Shown: piece after piece, positions 25,977 through 35,845 of the stretch
Layout of the letters: each line of letters opens with the position of its first letter
Position numbering within the stretch: the first letter of the stretch is position 1
Assembly (NCBI GenBank): GCA_023393475.1
Contig: JAEWLC010000060.1
Location: 49,093-113,092 of the forward strand
DNA length: 64,000 nt
Reading direction: 5' to 3'
DNA from: Pseudomonadota bacterium
GTDB taxonomy: Bacteria > Pseudomonadota > Alphaproteobacteria > Rhizobiales > Devosiaceae
The notes under the pieces: model-generated
What the model was told of the DNA's origin: nothing
Database searches by the model: none
What the model saw: the letters and a program-made list of their open reading frames with translations, nothing else
Translations under genes and position numbers: made by a program

Positions 25977-27026
25977 CTAGACCCGGTGTTCTTTCCTGTC
26001 GAGGTCGGCGACGAGCGCCAGATCGAGAATGCGCTGCAGCCCGGCGGCGTGGCGGAAGTCCGGGTCCTGCTGCACACCCGTCCGCACCGCCTCGACGAAG
26101 CGCTGGTAGTTGGTCTTCACCGGCTCTGCCTTCACCTCGCGCCAGGTCGATGTCGCCACATCCTCGCCGGCGCAGACGCGCAGCAGCGTGCCCCAATGGC
26201 CGTGGCTTAGCTCCAGCCCGCCCTTGTTGCCATAGACTCGCAGCCGCTGGTCGTTCGAATGCCCCGAGGCCCAGCGCGACGAATGGATCGTCCCGATGGC
26301 ACCATTGGCGAACTCGGCCGAGATGATGAAGCTGTCATTGGCGTCGAGCACATACTCGCCGATCCGGTCGCCATCGACCTTGCGGAAAGTCTGCAGGCGG
26401 CAGTTCATCGCCACGATCGGCTGCCGGGCGGCAAACGTCGTGAAGTCGAGGATGTGTATGCCGATATCGCCCAGCGTGCCGTTCGAGCCGTGCCCGGTGG
26501 AGAGGCGCCACAGCCAGCGCCCCGACAGGTTCGCCTCGTCGGAGAAGTCGCGCTGCGCCAGCCAGTGCTGCAGGTAGCTCGCCTCGATATGCTTGACCTC
26601 GCCGATCTCGCCCGAGGCGACGATTTCCCGCGCCTTGTGAAGCTCGGCGACATTGCGATAGGTGAGGTTGACCATGTTGATCAGCCCTGCCTTCTCGACC
26701 GCGGCCACCATCTCCATGGCCAGGGGGTAGTTGGTGGCGAGCGGCTTCTCGCAGAAGATCGGCTTGCCGGCCGCGATCAATTGCATCACCAGCGGGTGGT
26801 GCCAGGCGTCCGAAGCGACCACTGTCGCTGCATCGAACTGCCCCCACTCGATCGCCGCCTCGAGCGTGCCGAAAGTCTTCGGCACGCCATAAGTGGTTGC
26901 GAATGCCTCGAGATTGGCGGGCACCGTATCAACGGCGCCCACGAGTTCAACGCCCTCGATCTGGCTCCAGCCGCGCTGCACCTGCAGCCCGGCCATGTTG
27001 CCAGTACCAACAACGAGTAGTCGCAT
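25977..27026 (-). CDS. Gfo/Idh/MocA-family dehydrogenase (ThuB-like, copy 1)
   Basis: A 349-residue oxidoreductase with MRLLVVGTGNMAGLQVQRGW (Rossmann), EKPLATN near residue 93 and GSNGTLGDIGIHILDFTTF. It follows thuA by 14 bases and shares its overall pattern with the downstream copy throughout, including SYLQHWLAQRDF versus SYLQSWLVSKAW, so the pair arose by duplication. In Sinorhizobium thuB lies directly after thuA, which makes this copy the positional ThuB. Cytoplasmic. Confidence 0.87.
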   Translation of the reverse strand: MRLLVVGTGNMAGLQVQRGWSQIEGVELVGAVDTVPANLEAFATTYGVPKTFGTLEAAIEWGQFDAATVVASDAWHHPLVMQLIAAGKPIFCEKPLATNYPLAMEMVAAVEKAGLINMVNLTYRNVAELHKAREIVASGEIGEVKHIEASYLQHWLAQRDFSDEANLSGRWLWRLSTGHGSNGTLGDIGIHILDFTTFAARQPIVAMNCRLQTFRKVDGDRIGEYVLDANDSFIISAEFANGAIGTIHSSRWASGHSNDQRLRVYGNKGGLELSHGHWGTLLRVCAGEDVATSTWREVKAEPVKTNYQRFVEAVRTGVQQDPDFRHAAGLQRILDLALVADLDRKEHRV

Positions 27027-27040
27027 CTGCCGTAGTCCGC

Positions 27041-27847
27041 TCAGCGCTTGTTCTTTTCAGCCCACTCGACAGCGGTCTGCTGCTCGTGGCTGTGCAGCTT
27101 GCCGCCACGCTCGACCAGCGGCTCGATCGACTTGTCGACCGGCGTGTTGGGCGCCTTCATCAGCTCGGCATGGCGATCGGCGTTGAACGCCCAGTTCGCG
27201 GCGTTGCGCAGCACGAGGCCGACATTCTTGTCGTGATAGGTCGGGTAAGTCTCATGGCCAGGGCGGAAGTAGAAGATATTGCCCGCGCCTCGACGATAGG
27301 TCAGGCCCGAGCGGAAGACCTCGCCGCCCTGGAACCACGACACGAATACCGTCTCGAGCGGTTCCGGCACGGTGAACGGCTCGCCGTACATCTCTTCCAT
27401 CTCGAGTTCGAAATACGGGCCGAGGCCCTTGGCGATCGGATGCCCCGGGTTGACCACCCACAGCCGCTCGCGCTCGCCGGCTTCGCGCCAGTGCAGGTTC
27501 GCCGGCGAACCCATCAGTCCCTTGAACACCTTCGAGTGGTGGCCCGAATGGAGCACGATCAGGCCCATGCCCTGCCAGACGCGGTGCATCACGCGCTCGA
27601 CGATCTTGTCGTCGACCAGGTTGTGGGCCGCGTGGCCCCACCAGACCAGGACGTCGGTCTCGTCGAGTTTGGCTTCGGTCATGCCATGCTCCGGATCCTG
27701 CAGCGTCACCGTCGACGTCTTGATGTTGGGATCTTCGCTCAGCAATGCGGCGATCTGGCCATGCATCCCCTTGGGATAGTTATCGGCCACGACCTTGTTC
27801 TTCTGCTCGTGGACGTTCTCGCCCCAGACGGTGACGCGGATCGGCAT
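27041..27847 (-). CDS. thuA: Trehalose utilisation protein ThuA
   Basis: A 268-residue ThuA-fold protein with the strongly conserved features VTVWGENVHEQ, TDVLVWWGHAAHNLV, GLIVLHSGHHSKVFKGLMGS and YFRPGHETYPTYHDKNV. In Sinorhizobium meliloti ThuA works with ThuB in catabolism of trehalose, maltitol and related disaccharides taken up by ThuEFGK. The order transporter-thuA-thuB is the same here. The ATG at 27847 has GAGGAG upstream. It is separated from the ATPase gene by 166 bases containing a hairpin. Confidence 0.9.
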   Translation of the reverse strand: MPIRVTVWGENVHEQKNKVVADNYPKGMHGQIAALLSEDPNIKTSTVTLQDPEHGMTEAKLDETDVLVWWGHAAHNLVDDKIVERVMHRVWQGMGLIVLHSGHHSKVFKGLMGSPANLHWREAGERERLWVVNPGHPIAKGLGPYFELEMEEMYGEPFTVPEPLETVFVSWFQGGEVFRSGLTYRRGAGNIFYFRPGHETYPTYHDKNVGLVLRNAANWAFNADRHAELMKAPNTPVDKSIEPLVERGGKLHSHEQQTAVEWAEKNKR

Positions 27848-27870
27848 GATGGTCTCCTCGTATGCATGGA

Positions 27871-27896
27871 TCGGGCCGGACGTTGCGCCGGCCCGA
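27871..27896 (-). other. Hairpin between the thuK-like gene and thuA
   Basis: TCGGGCCGG and CCGGCCCGA form a perfect 9-base stem with an 8-base loop in the 166-base gap downstream of the ATPase gene. It has no T-run and may set relative expression of the transporter and catabolic genes. Confidence 0.45.
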
Positions 27897-28013
27897 GGGT
27901 CTTCCAAAGCGGTTTGGTTATTGAAGCGATTCACTGCATCGGCGCCGCCGTATTGGCAAGCAGAGTGCGGCGAAAATCAGGGCCGTGCGGCAATTTTGCC
28001 GAACGGCGGAACG

Positions 28014-29021
28014 TCAGTGCTGCAGCGGCTTCCCCGCCTTGTCGAAGCGATGGATCTTCGTCGGGATCGGGGCGATCGAGATGATGTCGTCCGGATTGTG
28101 CCGGCTGGTCCCCTCTTCGCGCACGATCACCGGCTCGTCCGCTCCGATATCGACATAGGTATAGCTGTCCGAGCCGAGGTTCTCGGAGTGCACCACCTTG
28201 CCCTTCCAGGCGCCGTCGCGCTCGCCGATCTCGATATGCTCGGAGCGGATGCCGATGGTGTTCGCGCCGAACTTCGAGGCGATCTCGCCATTGAGGAAGT
28301 TCATCTTCGGCGAACCGATGAAGCCCGCGACGAACATCGACTGCGGGTTCTCGTAGAGCTCGAGCGGCGTTCCCACCTGCTCGATGATGCCGTCGCGGAG
28401 CACGCAGATGCGGTCGGCCAGCGTCATCGCCTCCACCTGGTCGTGCGTCACGTAGACCATGGTGGCGTTGTTCATCGAGTGGTGGAGCTTGGCGATCTCG
28501 AGACGCGTCGCGACGCGCAGCGCCGCATCGAGGTTCGACAGCGGCTCGTCGAACAGGAACACCTTTGGGTCACGCACGATGGCCCGGCCGATGGCCACGC
28601 GCTGGCGCTGTCCGCCCGAGAGCTGCTTGGGCAGCCGGCCCAAATACTGCGAGATCTGCAGCATCTCTGCTGCCTTCTCGACGCGCGCCTTGATCGCATC
28701 CTTGTCGGATTTCGCCAGCTGCATGCCGAAGGCCATGTTCTCGTACACGGTCATGTGCGGGTAGAGCGCATAGCTCTGGAACACCATGGCGATGCCGCGA
28801 CGGCTGGGCGCCAGCGCATTGACCACAGTCCCGTCGAACTTCATCTCGCCCGAAGTGATGTCCTCGAGGCCGGCGAGAAGGCGCAGCAAGGTCGACTTGC
28901 CGCAACCCGACGGGCCGACGAACACCATGAACTCGCCCGAGTGGATCTCGAGATCCACGCCCTTGATCACGTCGACGAGGCCAAAGGACTTCTTGATATT
29001 CTTGAGTTCGATACGCGCCAT
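28014..29021 (-). CDS. thuK: ABC transporter ATPase, MalK/ThuK type
   Basis: A 335-residue CUT1-family ATPase: Walker A GPSGCGKST, Q-loop MVFQSYALYPHM, signature LSGGQRQRVAIGRA, Walker B VFLFDEPLSNLDA and the switch His in YVTHDQVEAM. A C-terminal regulatory TOBE domain follows from about residue 235. It energises the permease pair encoded directly upstream. The ATG at 29021 is five bases after the permease stop. Disaccharide uptake is inferred from the thu-type context. Confidence 0.9.
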   Translation of the reverse strand: MARIELKNIKKSFGLVDVIKGVDLEIHSGEFMVFVGPSGCGKSTLLRLLAGLEDITSGEMKFDGTVVNALAPSRRGIAMVFQSYALYPHMTVYENMAFGMQLAKSDKDAIKARVEKAAEMLQISQYLGRLPKQLSGGQRQRVAIGRAIVRDPKVFLFDEPLSNLDAALRVATRLEIAKLHHSMNNATMVYVTHDQVEAMTLADRICVLRDGIIEQVGTPLELYENPQSMFVAGFIGSPKMNFLNGEIASKFGANTIGIRSEHIEIGERDGAWKGKVVHSENLGSDSYTYVDIGADEPVIVREEGTSRHNPDDIISIAPIPTKIHRFDKAGKPLQH

Positions 29022-29026
29022 GGTTC

Positions 29027-29866
29027 TTAGCCCTTTACGCCGCCGGCGGTCAGGCCGGAAATGATCTTGCGTTGGAAAACGAGGACGAGGATCACCAGCG
29101 GCACGGTGACGATGACCGATGCCGCCATGATCGCGCCCCAGGGGATTTCGTGCTGCGTGCCGCCCGAGAGGAGCGCGATGGCCACGGGCACCGTGCGGGT
29201 CGCATTCGACGAGGTGAAGGTGAGTGCGAACAGGAACTCGTTCCACGCGCCGATGAAGGCGAGGAGGCCGGTGGTCACCAGTGCCGGCCACATCAGGGGC
29301 ATGAACACCTTGGTGATGATGACCCAGGGGCTCGCGCCATCGACGATCGCCGCTTCCTCGATCTCGATCGGCAGGTCGCGCATGAAGGTGGTCAGCACCC
29401 ACACGGTGAACGGCAGCGTGAAGATCGTGTAGGAAAAGATCAGCGCCCACGGCGTGTTGTAGATGCCGAGGAACCGGATCACCTCGAACAGGCCGGCCAG
29501 CACCGCGATCTGCGGGAACATCGAGACCGCGAGGATGGTCATCAGGATCAGCCCCCTGCCCCGGAACCGCACGCGGCTCAGCGCAAAGGACGCGGTGATG
29601 GCGAGGAACAGCGCCAGCAGCACCGTGACCGACGCGACGAAGATCGAGTTCAGCACGTTGCGCGGGAAGTCGCCGACCGCCAGCACCGCCACGTAGTTGT
29701 CGATCGAGAACGACATCGGCCAGTAGGTAACGCGGAACAGGTCCGTGCCGGATTTGAAGCTCGTCAGGATCGCGTAGTAGAACGGGAACACCGCCACGAC
29801 GACGATGAACACCACGAGCACGTAGAAGGCGACGCGCTTGGTGAGGGCCCAGGGGTCCATGGTCAT
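29027..29866 (-). CDS. thuG: ABC sugar permease, MalG/ThuG type
   Basis: A 279-residue inner-membrane permease with six predicted spans. The EAA loop that contacts the ATPase is IEEAAIVDGASPWVIITKVFMPLMWPAL. Its start shares one base with the stop of the first permease (TGATG), and its start region (MTMDPWALTKRVAFYVLVV) leads straight into the first span. It forms the transport channel with the ThuF-like permease. Confidence 0.9.
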   Translation of the reverse strand: MTMDPWALTKRVAFYVLVVFIVVVAVFPFYYAILTSFKSGTDLFRVTYWPMSFSIDNYVAVLAVGDFPRNVLNSIFVASVTVLLALFLAITASFALSRVRFRGRGLILMTILAVSMFPQIAVLAGLFEVIRFLGIYNTPWALIFSYTIFTLPFTVWVLTTFMRDLPIEIEEAAIVDGASPWVIITKVFMPLMWPALVTTGLLAFIGAWNEFLFALTFTSSNATRTVPVAIALLSGGTQHEIPWGAIMAASVIVTVPLVILVLVFQRKIISGLTAGGVKG

Positions 29867-30846
29867 CAGCGATCTCCCCCGTCGAAGCGAACCTTGCCGA
29901 GCCAGATGTAGAGCCCGGTCATCACCGCGATCATCAGGAACAGCAACGTCGATTGTGCCGAGCCGTAGGCGAACTTGTCGAAGTCGAACAGGTTCTCGCG
30001 GGAGATGACCGACATGGTCTTGGTCGCCTTGCTGTTCGGCGTCAGCACGTAGATCAGGTCGAAGATGCGCATGGCGTCGAGCAGGCGGAAGATCACCGCC
30101 ACCATCACCGCCGGCCGCACCAGCGGCAGCGTTACCTTGAAGAACACCTTGATCGGATGCACGCCGTCGATCTTGGCGGCTTCGTAGACGTCCTTGGGCA
30201 CCATCTGCAGCCCAGCGAGGATGAGCAGCGCCATGAACGGCGTCGTCTTCCAGATGTCGACGATCAGCACCGCGGTCATCGCCGTATCGGCCGAAGCGGT
30301 CCAGGCGACCTTCTGGCTGATGAGGCCGAGGTTGAGGAAGAGGTCGTTGATGATGCCGAACTGGTCGTTCAGCATCCAGCTCCACATCTTGGCGGAGACG
30401 ATGGTCGGGATCGCCCACGGGATCAGGATGGCTGCGCGCACGATGCCGCGCCCCTTGAATTCCGCGTTGAGCACCAGCGCCACCATCATGCCGATGATGG
30501 TTTCGAGCGTCACCGACACCACCGCGAAGCGGAGCGTATTGCCAACCGCGTTCCACCAGGCCGGATCGACCAGGAGGCCGGAGAACACGGTGCGGCCGCT
30601 CTTCAGCGTGGTCCAGCTGAGGTAGTTCTTGAAGCCGATGAAATCGCCGCCATAGAGGTTGTTCAGCGACGTGTTGGTGAACGAGAAATAGATGGTCCGC
30701 AGCAGCGGCCAACCGGCCACGATGGCCAGTGCCACCAGCATCGGCACCAGGAACCACATCGCCGCGGCAACGCGCGACTTCATGAGTTCGGACTGGATCT
30801 GTGCCTGCGTGCGAACGACGGTACCGGCTGAGGCTTCAGCGGTCAT
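29866..30846 (-). CDS. thuF: ABC sugar permease, MalF/ThuF type
   Basis: A 326-residue permease with a cytoplasmic N-terminus of about 30 residues and six or more spans. The EAA motif is YEAAKIDGVHPIKVFFKVTLPLVRPAV. It follows the binding-protein gene across 72 bases that contain a 9-base hairpin. Paired with the ThuG-like permease. Confidence 0.9.
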   Translation of the reverse strand: MTAEASAGTVVRTQAQIQSELMKSRVAAAMWFLVPMLVALAIVAGWPLLRTIYFSFTNTSLNNLYGGDFIGFKNYLSWTTLKSGRTVFSGLLVDPAWWNAVGNTLRFAVVSVTLETIIGMMVALVLNAEFKGRGIVRAAILIPWAIPTIVSAKMWSWMLNDQFGIINDLFLNLGLISQKVAWTASADTAMTAVLIVDIWKTTPFMALLILAGLQMVPKDVYEAAKIDGVHPIKVFFKVTLPLVRPAVMVAVIFRLLDAMRIFDLIYVLTPNSKATKTMSVISRENLFDFDKFAYGSAQSTLLFLMIAVMTGLYIWLGKVRFDGGDR

Positions 30847-30872
30847 CGGCTCCCCCTGCTGCAGAAAGGTGT

Positions 30873-30900
30873 GGCACGGGCAACTTACGCCGCCCGTGCC
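30873..30900 (-). other. Hairpin between binding-protein and permease genes
   Basis: GGCACGGGC (30873-30881) and GCCCGTGCC (30892-30900) form a perfect 9-base stem. Such hairpins after binding-protein genes stabilise the upstream mRNA or reduce read-through, giving excess binding protein. Confidence 0.6.
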
Positions 30901-30918
30901 GGATAGTCCCGCCCGGTC

Positions 30919-32184
<1,266 letters not shown>

Positions 32185-32316
32185 TAGTGTTCCTCCCAAG
32201 GGACAGACGTGAACGGGAGGCAGCGCAAGTCGATCGGTCGCCCATGGGGCGCTGATCGAACGGTTCCTCCCACCAAAGCGCCCGGATGCGAAGGGCTTGG
32301 CCCCTCAATTGAACTT

Positions 32317-32330
32317 TCAAAGCGCTTTGA
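32317..32330. promoter_or_regulatory. LacI-family operator for the thu-type operon
   Basis: TCAAAGCGCTTTGA is a perfect 14-base palindrome with the central CG typical of LacI-family operators, 133 bases upstream of the binding-protein gene. It is matched by a second site near the divergent regulator gene. Confidence 0.8.
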
Positions 32331-32533
32331 ATGGAAAGTAGCCAGACCCCCCAAATTCTGTCAAGCGAGATTCAGGCGGCGTTCGTTAACACCGCTGGCG
32401 TCACGCGAAATACTTACATTTAATCAATGCATTAGCATGGACCAGACGTTAACGTTGGCGTTCCAGTCATTACATAAGCTGAGGTACGATCATCAGGAAT
32501 GGTAGCGGCTCGGAGCCTCTTGACCTTTTCGAT

Positions 32534-32547
32534 CCAAAACGCTTTGA
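32534..32547. promoter_or_regulatory. Second LacI-family operator, near the regulator gene
   Basis: CCAAAACGCTTTGA has the same right half-site (GCTTTGA) as 32317-32330 and a left half with two mismatches. It lies 107 bases upstream of the LacI start and suggests autoregulation. The remainder of 32185-32653 shows no gene. Confidence 0.65.
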
Positions 32548-32653
32548 ATGCCCCTCTTGGTGAGGAGGACGTCCAGCGGTAAGCTCCTTGTGGGGCTTGG
32601 TGCGCGAGCGGAAAACCGCCGTGTCGCCTGTTTGGGCGCGTACGAATTTGGTA

Positions 32654-33676
32654 ATGAAACTCAAGGACTTGGCCGAGGAGCTGGGCCTTTCGCAGACGAC
32701 AGTGAGTCGCGCGCTGAATGGCTATCCCGAGGTAAACGAGGCGACCCGGCAGCGCGTCAGCGAAGCCGCGCGTCGTGTCGGCTATCGCGCCAATGTCAGC
32801 GCCCGCCGCCTCGCCACCGGCCGCTCGGGCGCCATCGGCGTCACCCTGCCCCTTCAGCGCTCCCTGCATTTCGGCCCGCACACTTCGGAGTTCCTCTCCG
32901 GCATTTCCGAGCGCCTGGCCCAGCACGACATCGACATCGTCGTCACGCCGATCGATGCGGACGACGAGATCCCCGTGTTCCGCCGCCTCGTGGCCTCGAA
33001 ACGCGTCGATGCCCTCGTCCTTTCCGCGCCCGCGCCGGACGACAAGCGCATCGCCGCGCTGACCGATCTCGGCATGCCCTTCCTTCTGCACGGCCGCGCC
33101 GACAACGTCAAAATCCCGCACGCCTGGCTCGACATCGACAACGAGGGCGGCTTCCACCGCGCCACCAGCCACCTCATCGACCTCGGCCACACCCGCATCG
33201 CCATGATCAATGGCCCCGAGGACCAGACCTTCGCCATCCACCGCGATCGCGGCTTCCGCAACGCCATGCTGAGCCGCGGCCTGACGCCCGATCCCCAGCT
33301 GATCGGCGGCGGCCGCTTCACCGACGAGAACGGCTTCCGCCTCGCCCAGGCCTTCCTAGAACGCAAACCGCGCCCGACGGCCTTCCTCGCCGGCTCGATG
33401 ATGACCGCCCTTGGCGTCTTCCGCGCCATCCGCGCCGCCGGCCTCGAGCTGGGCAAAGACGTCTCGATGATCGCCCACGACGACGTCTTCCCTTATCTCA
33501 ACGCCGACAACATGGTCCCCTCCATGTCGACGACCCGCTCCTCCATCCGCGCCGCCGGCGCCCGCATCGCCGAACTCCTGCTCCAGATGCAGGACGGCAA
33601 GCCCCCCGGCTCGATCCACGAACTCTGGCCGGTCGAACTCGTCCTCCGCGAAAGCACCGGCCCAGCGCCGAAATAG
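32654..33676 (+). CDS. LacI-family transcriptional regulator (ThuR-like)
   Basis: A 340-residue regulator. The helix-turn-helix and hinge are MKLKDLAEELGLSQTTVSRALNG and RVGYRANVSARRLATG. The periplasmic-binding-like sensor domain follows (IGVTLPLQRSLHFGP, HLIDLGHTRIAMINGPEDQ, DVSMIAHDDVFPYL). The ATG at 32654 begins the DNA-binding domain exactly; earlier starts add unrelated residues. It faces the sugar ABC operon across two matching operators, so it most likely represses that operon until the sugar or a derivative binds. Confidence 0.92.
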   Translation: MKLKDLAEELGLSQTTVSRALNGYPEVNEATRQRVSEAARRVGYRANVSARRLATGRSGAIGVTLPLQRSLHFGPHTSEFLSGISERLAQHDIDIVVTPIDADDEIPVFRRLVASKRVDALVLSAPAPDDKRIAALTDLGMPFLLHGRADNVKIPHAWLDIDNEGGFHRATSHLIDLGHTRIAMINGPEDQTFAIHRDRGFRNAMLSRGLTPDPQLIGGGRFTDENGFRLAQAFLERKPRPTAFLAGSMMTALGVFRAIRAAGLELGKDVSMIAHDDVFPYLNADNMVPSMSTTRSSIRAAGARIAELLLQMQDGKPPGSIHELWPVELVLRESTGPAPK

Positions 33677-33684
33677 CCGAGCCG

Positions 33685-34749
33685 TCACCCGAGCTGGTGC
33701 ACCAGCCGCTGCGTCAGCTGCGGATCTTCCAGCACCGGGGTCAGGTCGCTGATCTGGTCGATGGAGCCGATCGTCGGCAACTGCCGAAGGACGGGATCGT
33801 CGATCCTCTCACGCACGGCTGCGACAGCATCGTCGGCGTTGATGGTGACGAACGGACGCTCGTGGTACGGCCCGACAACCGGCTCGAACGTCCCGACATC
33901 CATCGCATTCTGCCGGCGCGCCAGTTCGAGATAGGCCGCAGCCAGACCCTCCCCGCGCTCCTGCCATTCGTTGGCCCGAAGCGCTCGCTCAAGATGCGGC
34001 GCCAGTACCGTGGCGATGGGCAACCGTGCGAAGGCGCGGCCGATCCACTTGGCATACGGCGCATACTTCCGCTCGAGCAGGAAACCCATCCGCATCACGT
34101 CCCGCACGAGCCGCGCCGCAACGACCCGCGAGCCAAGATCGTCGCCCACCTGCCCGGTCCTCCCGACAAATGCCTGCTCCTCGGCGATCCGTCGCCACTG
34201 GCAAGCGATCTTGTAGAGCCACACCGCATCGGGGAAGTAGGCAAGGTTCTGCCGCGCCCTCGTCAGGCGACCGTCGGCGTCGTGAAAAACGGCACCCGCG
34301 GTAAAGGCGAGCAGCCGCTGTTCGGGAAACCCAAGCCACTGCAGCGAGGAAAGCCCGTCCACCGACGGCACGCCCAGCAGCCGCTCCAGCATCGACTCCA
34401 GCGTATGCACCTCGAGGCCGTGCTCGAACACGCCCTCCGCCCCTTCCCCGCTTGCCGGCGGATGCGGCCGGTTCCGCCAGCCGATCGGCTCGCCGGCGAA
34501 ACTGTCCGGCGCAACGGCGGAGAATGCCTCCACCAGCCGCCTCGCCTCCCTGTCGAAATCGTCCCGCCGCAGGAATACCTGGACGCGCGGCCCCCAGTTG
34601 TGGTCGCGCGACGTCTCGTCGTCGAAGCCGAGCAGTTCCGACCCATAGCCAATCAGCGCGGCCGCATAAGGCAGTTCCGGCGCGACCTCTCCGAGCCACG
34701 GGCGAACCAGTTCGTCATGGAACCGTCGGGACAGTTCGATTCCCTGCAT
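33685..34749 (-). CDS. DUF4037 nucleotidyltransferase-like protein
   Basis: A 354-residue protein with the nucleotidyltransferase-like GYGSELLGFDDETSRDHNWGPRVQVFL segment near residues 40-65, including acidic residues that could bind metal, and the conserved WLYKIACQWRRIAEEQAFVGRTGQVGDD helix. This pattern is that of DUF4037, whose substrates are unknown. The ATG at 34749 has AGGAGGG upstream and is preferred to 34767. It ends 8 bases from the convergent LacI gene. Confidence 0.75.
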   Translation of the reverse strand: MQGIELSRRFHDELVRPWLGEVAPELPYAAALIGYGSELLGFDDETSRDHNWGPRVQVFLRRDDFDREARRLVEAFSAVAPDSFAGEPIGWRNRPHPPASGEGAEGVFEHGLEVHTLESMLERLLGVPSVDGLSSLQWLGFPEQRLLAFTAGAVFHDADGRLTRARQNLAYFPDAVWLYKIACQWRRIAEEQAFVGRTGQVGDDLGSRVVAARLVRDVMRMGFLLERKYAPYAKWIGRAFARLPIATVLAPHLERALRANEWQERGEGLAAAYLELARRQNAMDVGTFEPVVGPYHERPFVTINADDAVAAVRERIDDPVLRQLPTIGSIDQISDLTPVLEDPQLTQRLVHQLG

Positions 34750-34820
34750 GCCACCCTCCTGCTGCATCGTCCTGCATAGCCGGAAAACGCATGCCGGATG
34801 TCAACGCCCGACCACGGCTA

Positions 34821-35714
34821 TCATCCCCCACACGTCGCATCGAGCCTCGGCACCGCCCATTCGAGCGCCGGGATGATCGCCTGTTGCCAGGTGTCCCAAT
34901 AGTGGTGCCCGGCGCTGACGCGCAGAGTCGTGTCCACACCCAGCTGCTTCAGTCCGTTGTGATAATCCACCGCCGCCGAGATCAGGTCGGGAAAATCGTC
35001 GTCGCCGATGGTGAAATAGAAGCTCGGCGCCTGCTCGGCCCGCCGCAGCTTGCCCATGAGGGTGAAGGCGTTGGCGGCATTGAAGCGCTTGGCGTCGAAG
35101 GGCTCGCCGAAGACATTCTTGTAGAGGCCGGGGATCCACCGGCTGCGCTCGTCGCCCGGCTTGAGCGGCTCGTGCAGCGCGCCCGAAAAGCTGACCGCTG
35201 CCGCCCATGTGTCCGGATGGTTCACCGCCTGCAGCACCGCCCCGACCCCACCCATCGATACGCCACCGATCGCCCGGCCCTCGCGGCACGCCGCCGTCGG
35301 CAGCGACGCGTCGATCGCCGCCACGAGATCGGTGGCAAAGGCAGTATCCACCAGCCCGAGCCCACCGGCATCCGGATTGTCGACGTACCAGCTGTCCCCT
35401 GCCCCCGGCGCCACCACCACCAGCGGCGGGATGCGCCCGTCGGCAATGGCACGGTCGAGGATCGGCCCGAGATCGCCCCAGGTGAACCAGTCGCCCTCCT
35501 GGCCGGTGAGCCCGTGCAGCAGATACACCACCGGCCAGCGCGTCCCCTCCATCGGCGCCGGAAACGGCGTATAGACCGCATACGGGATCGGCCGCCCCAG
35601 CACCGGGCTCTCCGCCTTGAGCCCGTACGTTACGATCCCCGCCCCCTGCGCCGCCGACACGGCAAACGCCATCACCGCCGCGCCCAGCGCAGCCCACTTC
35701 CTCAACATCCCCAA
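34821..35714 (-). CDS. Secreted alpha/beta-hydrolase esterase (esterase D/mycolyltransferase-like)
   Basis: A 297-residue exported esterase. A signal peptide (KWAALGAAVMAFAVSAAQGA) precedes the hydrolase fold: VVYLLHGLTGQEGDWF, VVVAPGAGDSWYVDNP, nucleophile elbow GGVSMGG, and the catalytic His in SAGHHYWDTW. It resembles secreted carbohydrate-ester or putative acyl-ester hydrolases. Acetyl- or feruloyl-sugar esters would suit the carbohydrate-rich setting but are not shown. A perfect 24-base palindrome lies 47 bases upstream. Confidence 0.88.
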   Translation of the reverse strand: MGMLRKWAALGAAVMAFAVSAAQGAGIVTYGLKAESPVLGRPIPYAVYTPFPAPMEGTRWPVVYLLHGLTGQEGDWFTWGDLGPILDRAIADGRIPPLVVVAPGAGDSWYVDNPDAGGLGLVDTAFATDLVAAIDASLPTAACREGRAIGGVSMGGVGAVLQAVNHPDTWAAAVSFSGALHEPLKPGDERSRWIPGLYKNVFGEPFDAKRFNAANAFTLMGKLRRAEQAPSFYFTIGDDDFPDLISAAVDYHNGLKQLGVDTTLRVSAGHHYWDTWQQAIIPALEWAVPRLDATCGG

Positions 35715-35761
35715 TCCCCCTCGAGCCGCCTTCTGCGGGCGGCAACATCAATAGCTCAGCC

Positions 35762-35785
35762 CAATGGGAAAACGTTTTCCCATTG
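35762..35785. promoter_or_regulatory. Perfect 24-base palindrome upstream of the esterase
   Basis: The left half CAATGGGAAAAC is followed immediately by its exact reverse complement. The core AAAACGTTTT with a central CG is typical of LacI-family operators. It is 47 bases before the esterase ATG and 60 bases after the end of the acyl-CoA synthetase gene. The core differs from the thu operators, so another regulator, not encoded nearby, is likely. Confidence 0.7.
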
Positions 35786-35845
35786 CATATTACGCGGTTG
35801 CGATTCCCGGCGCAACTGGCTGAATTCGCTAGAGGTGGCGAAGCC

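Noticed and set aside
32548..34779. 743-codon open frame on the plus strand over the LacI and DUF4037 genes
   Set aside because: Out of frame with LacI, extremely Arg/Pro-rich, and no domain pattern.
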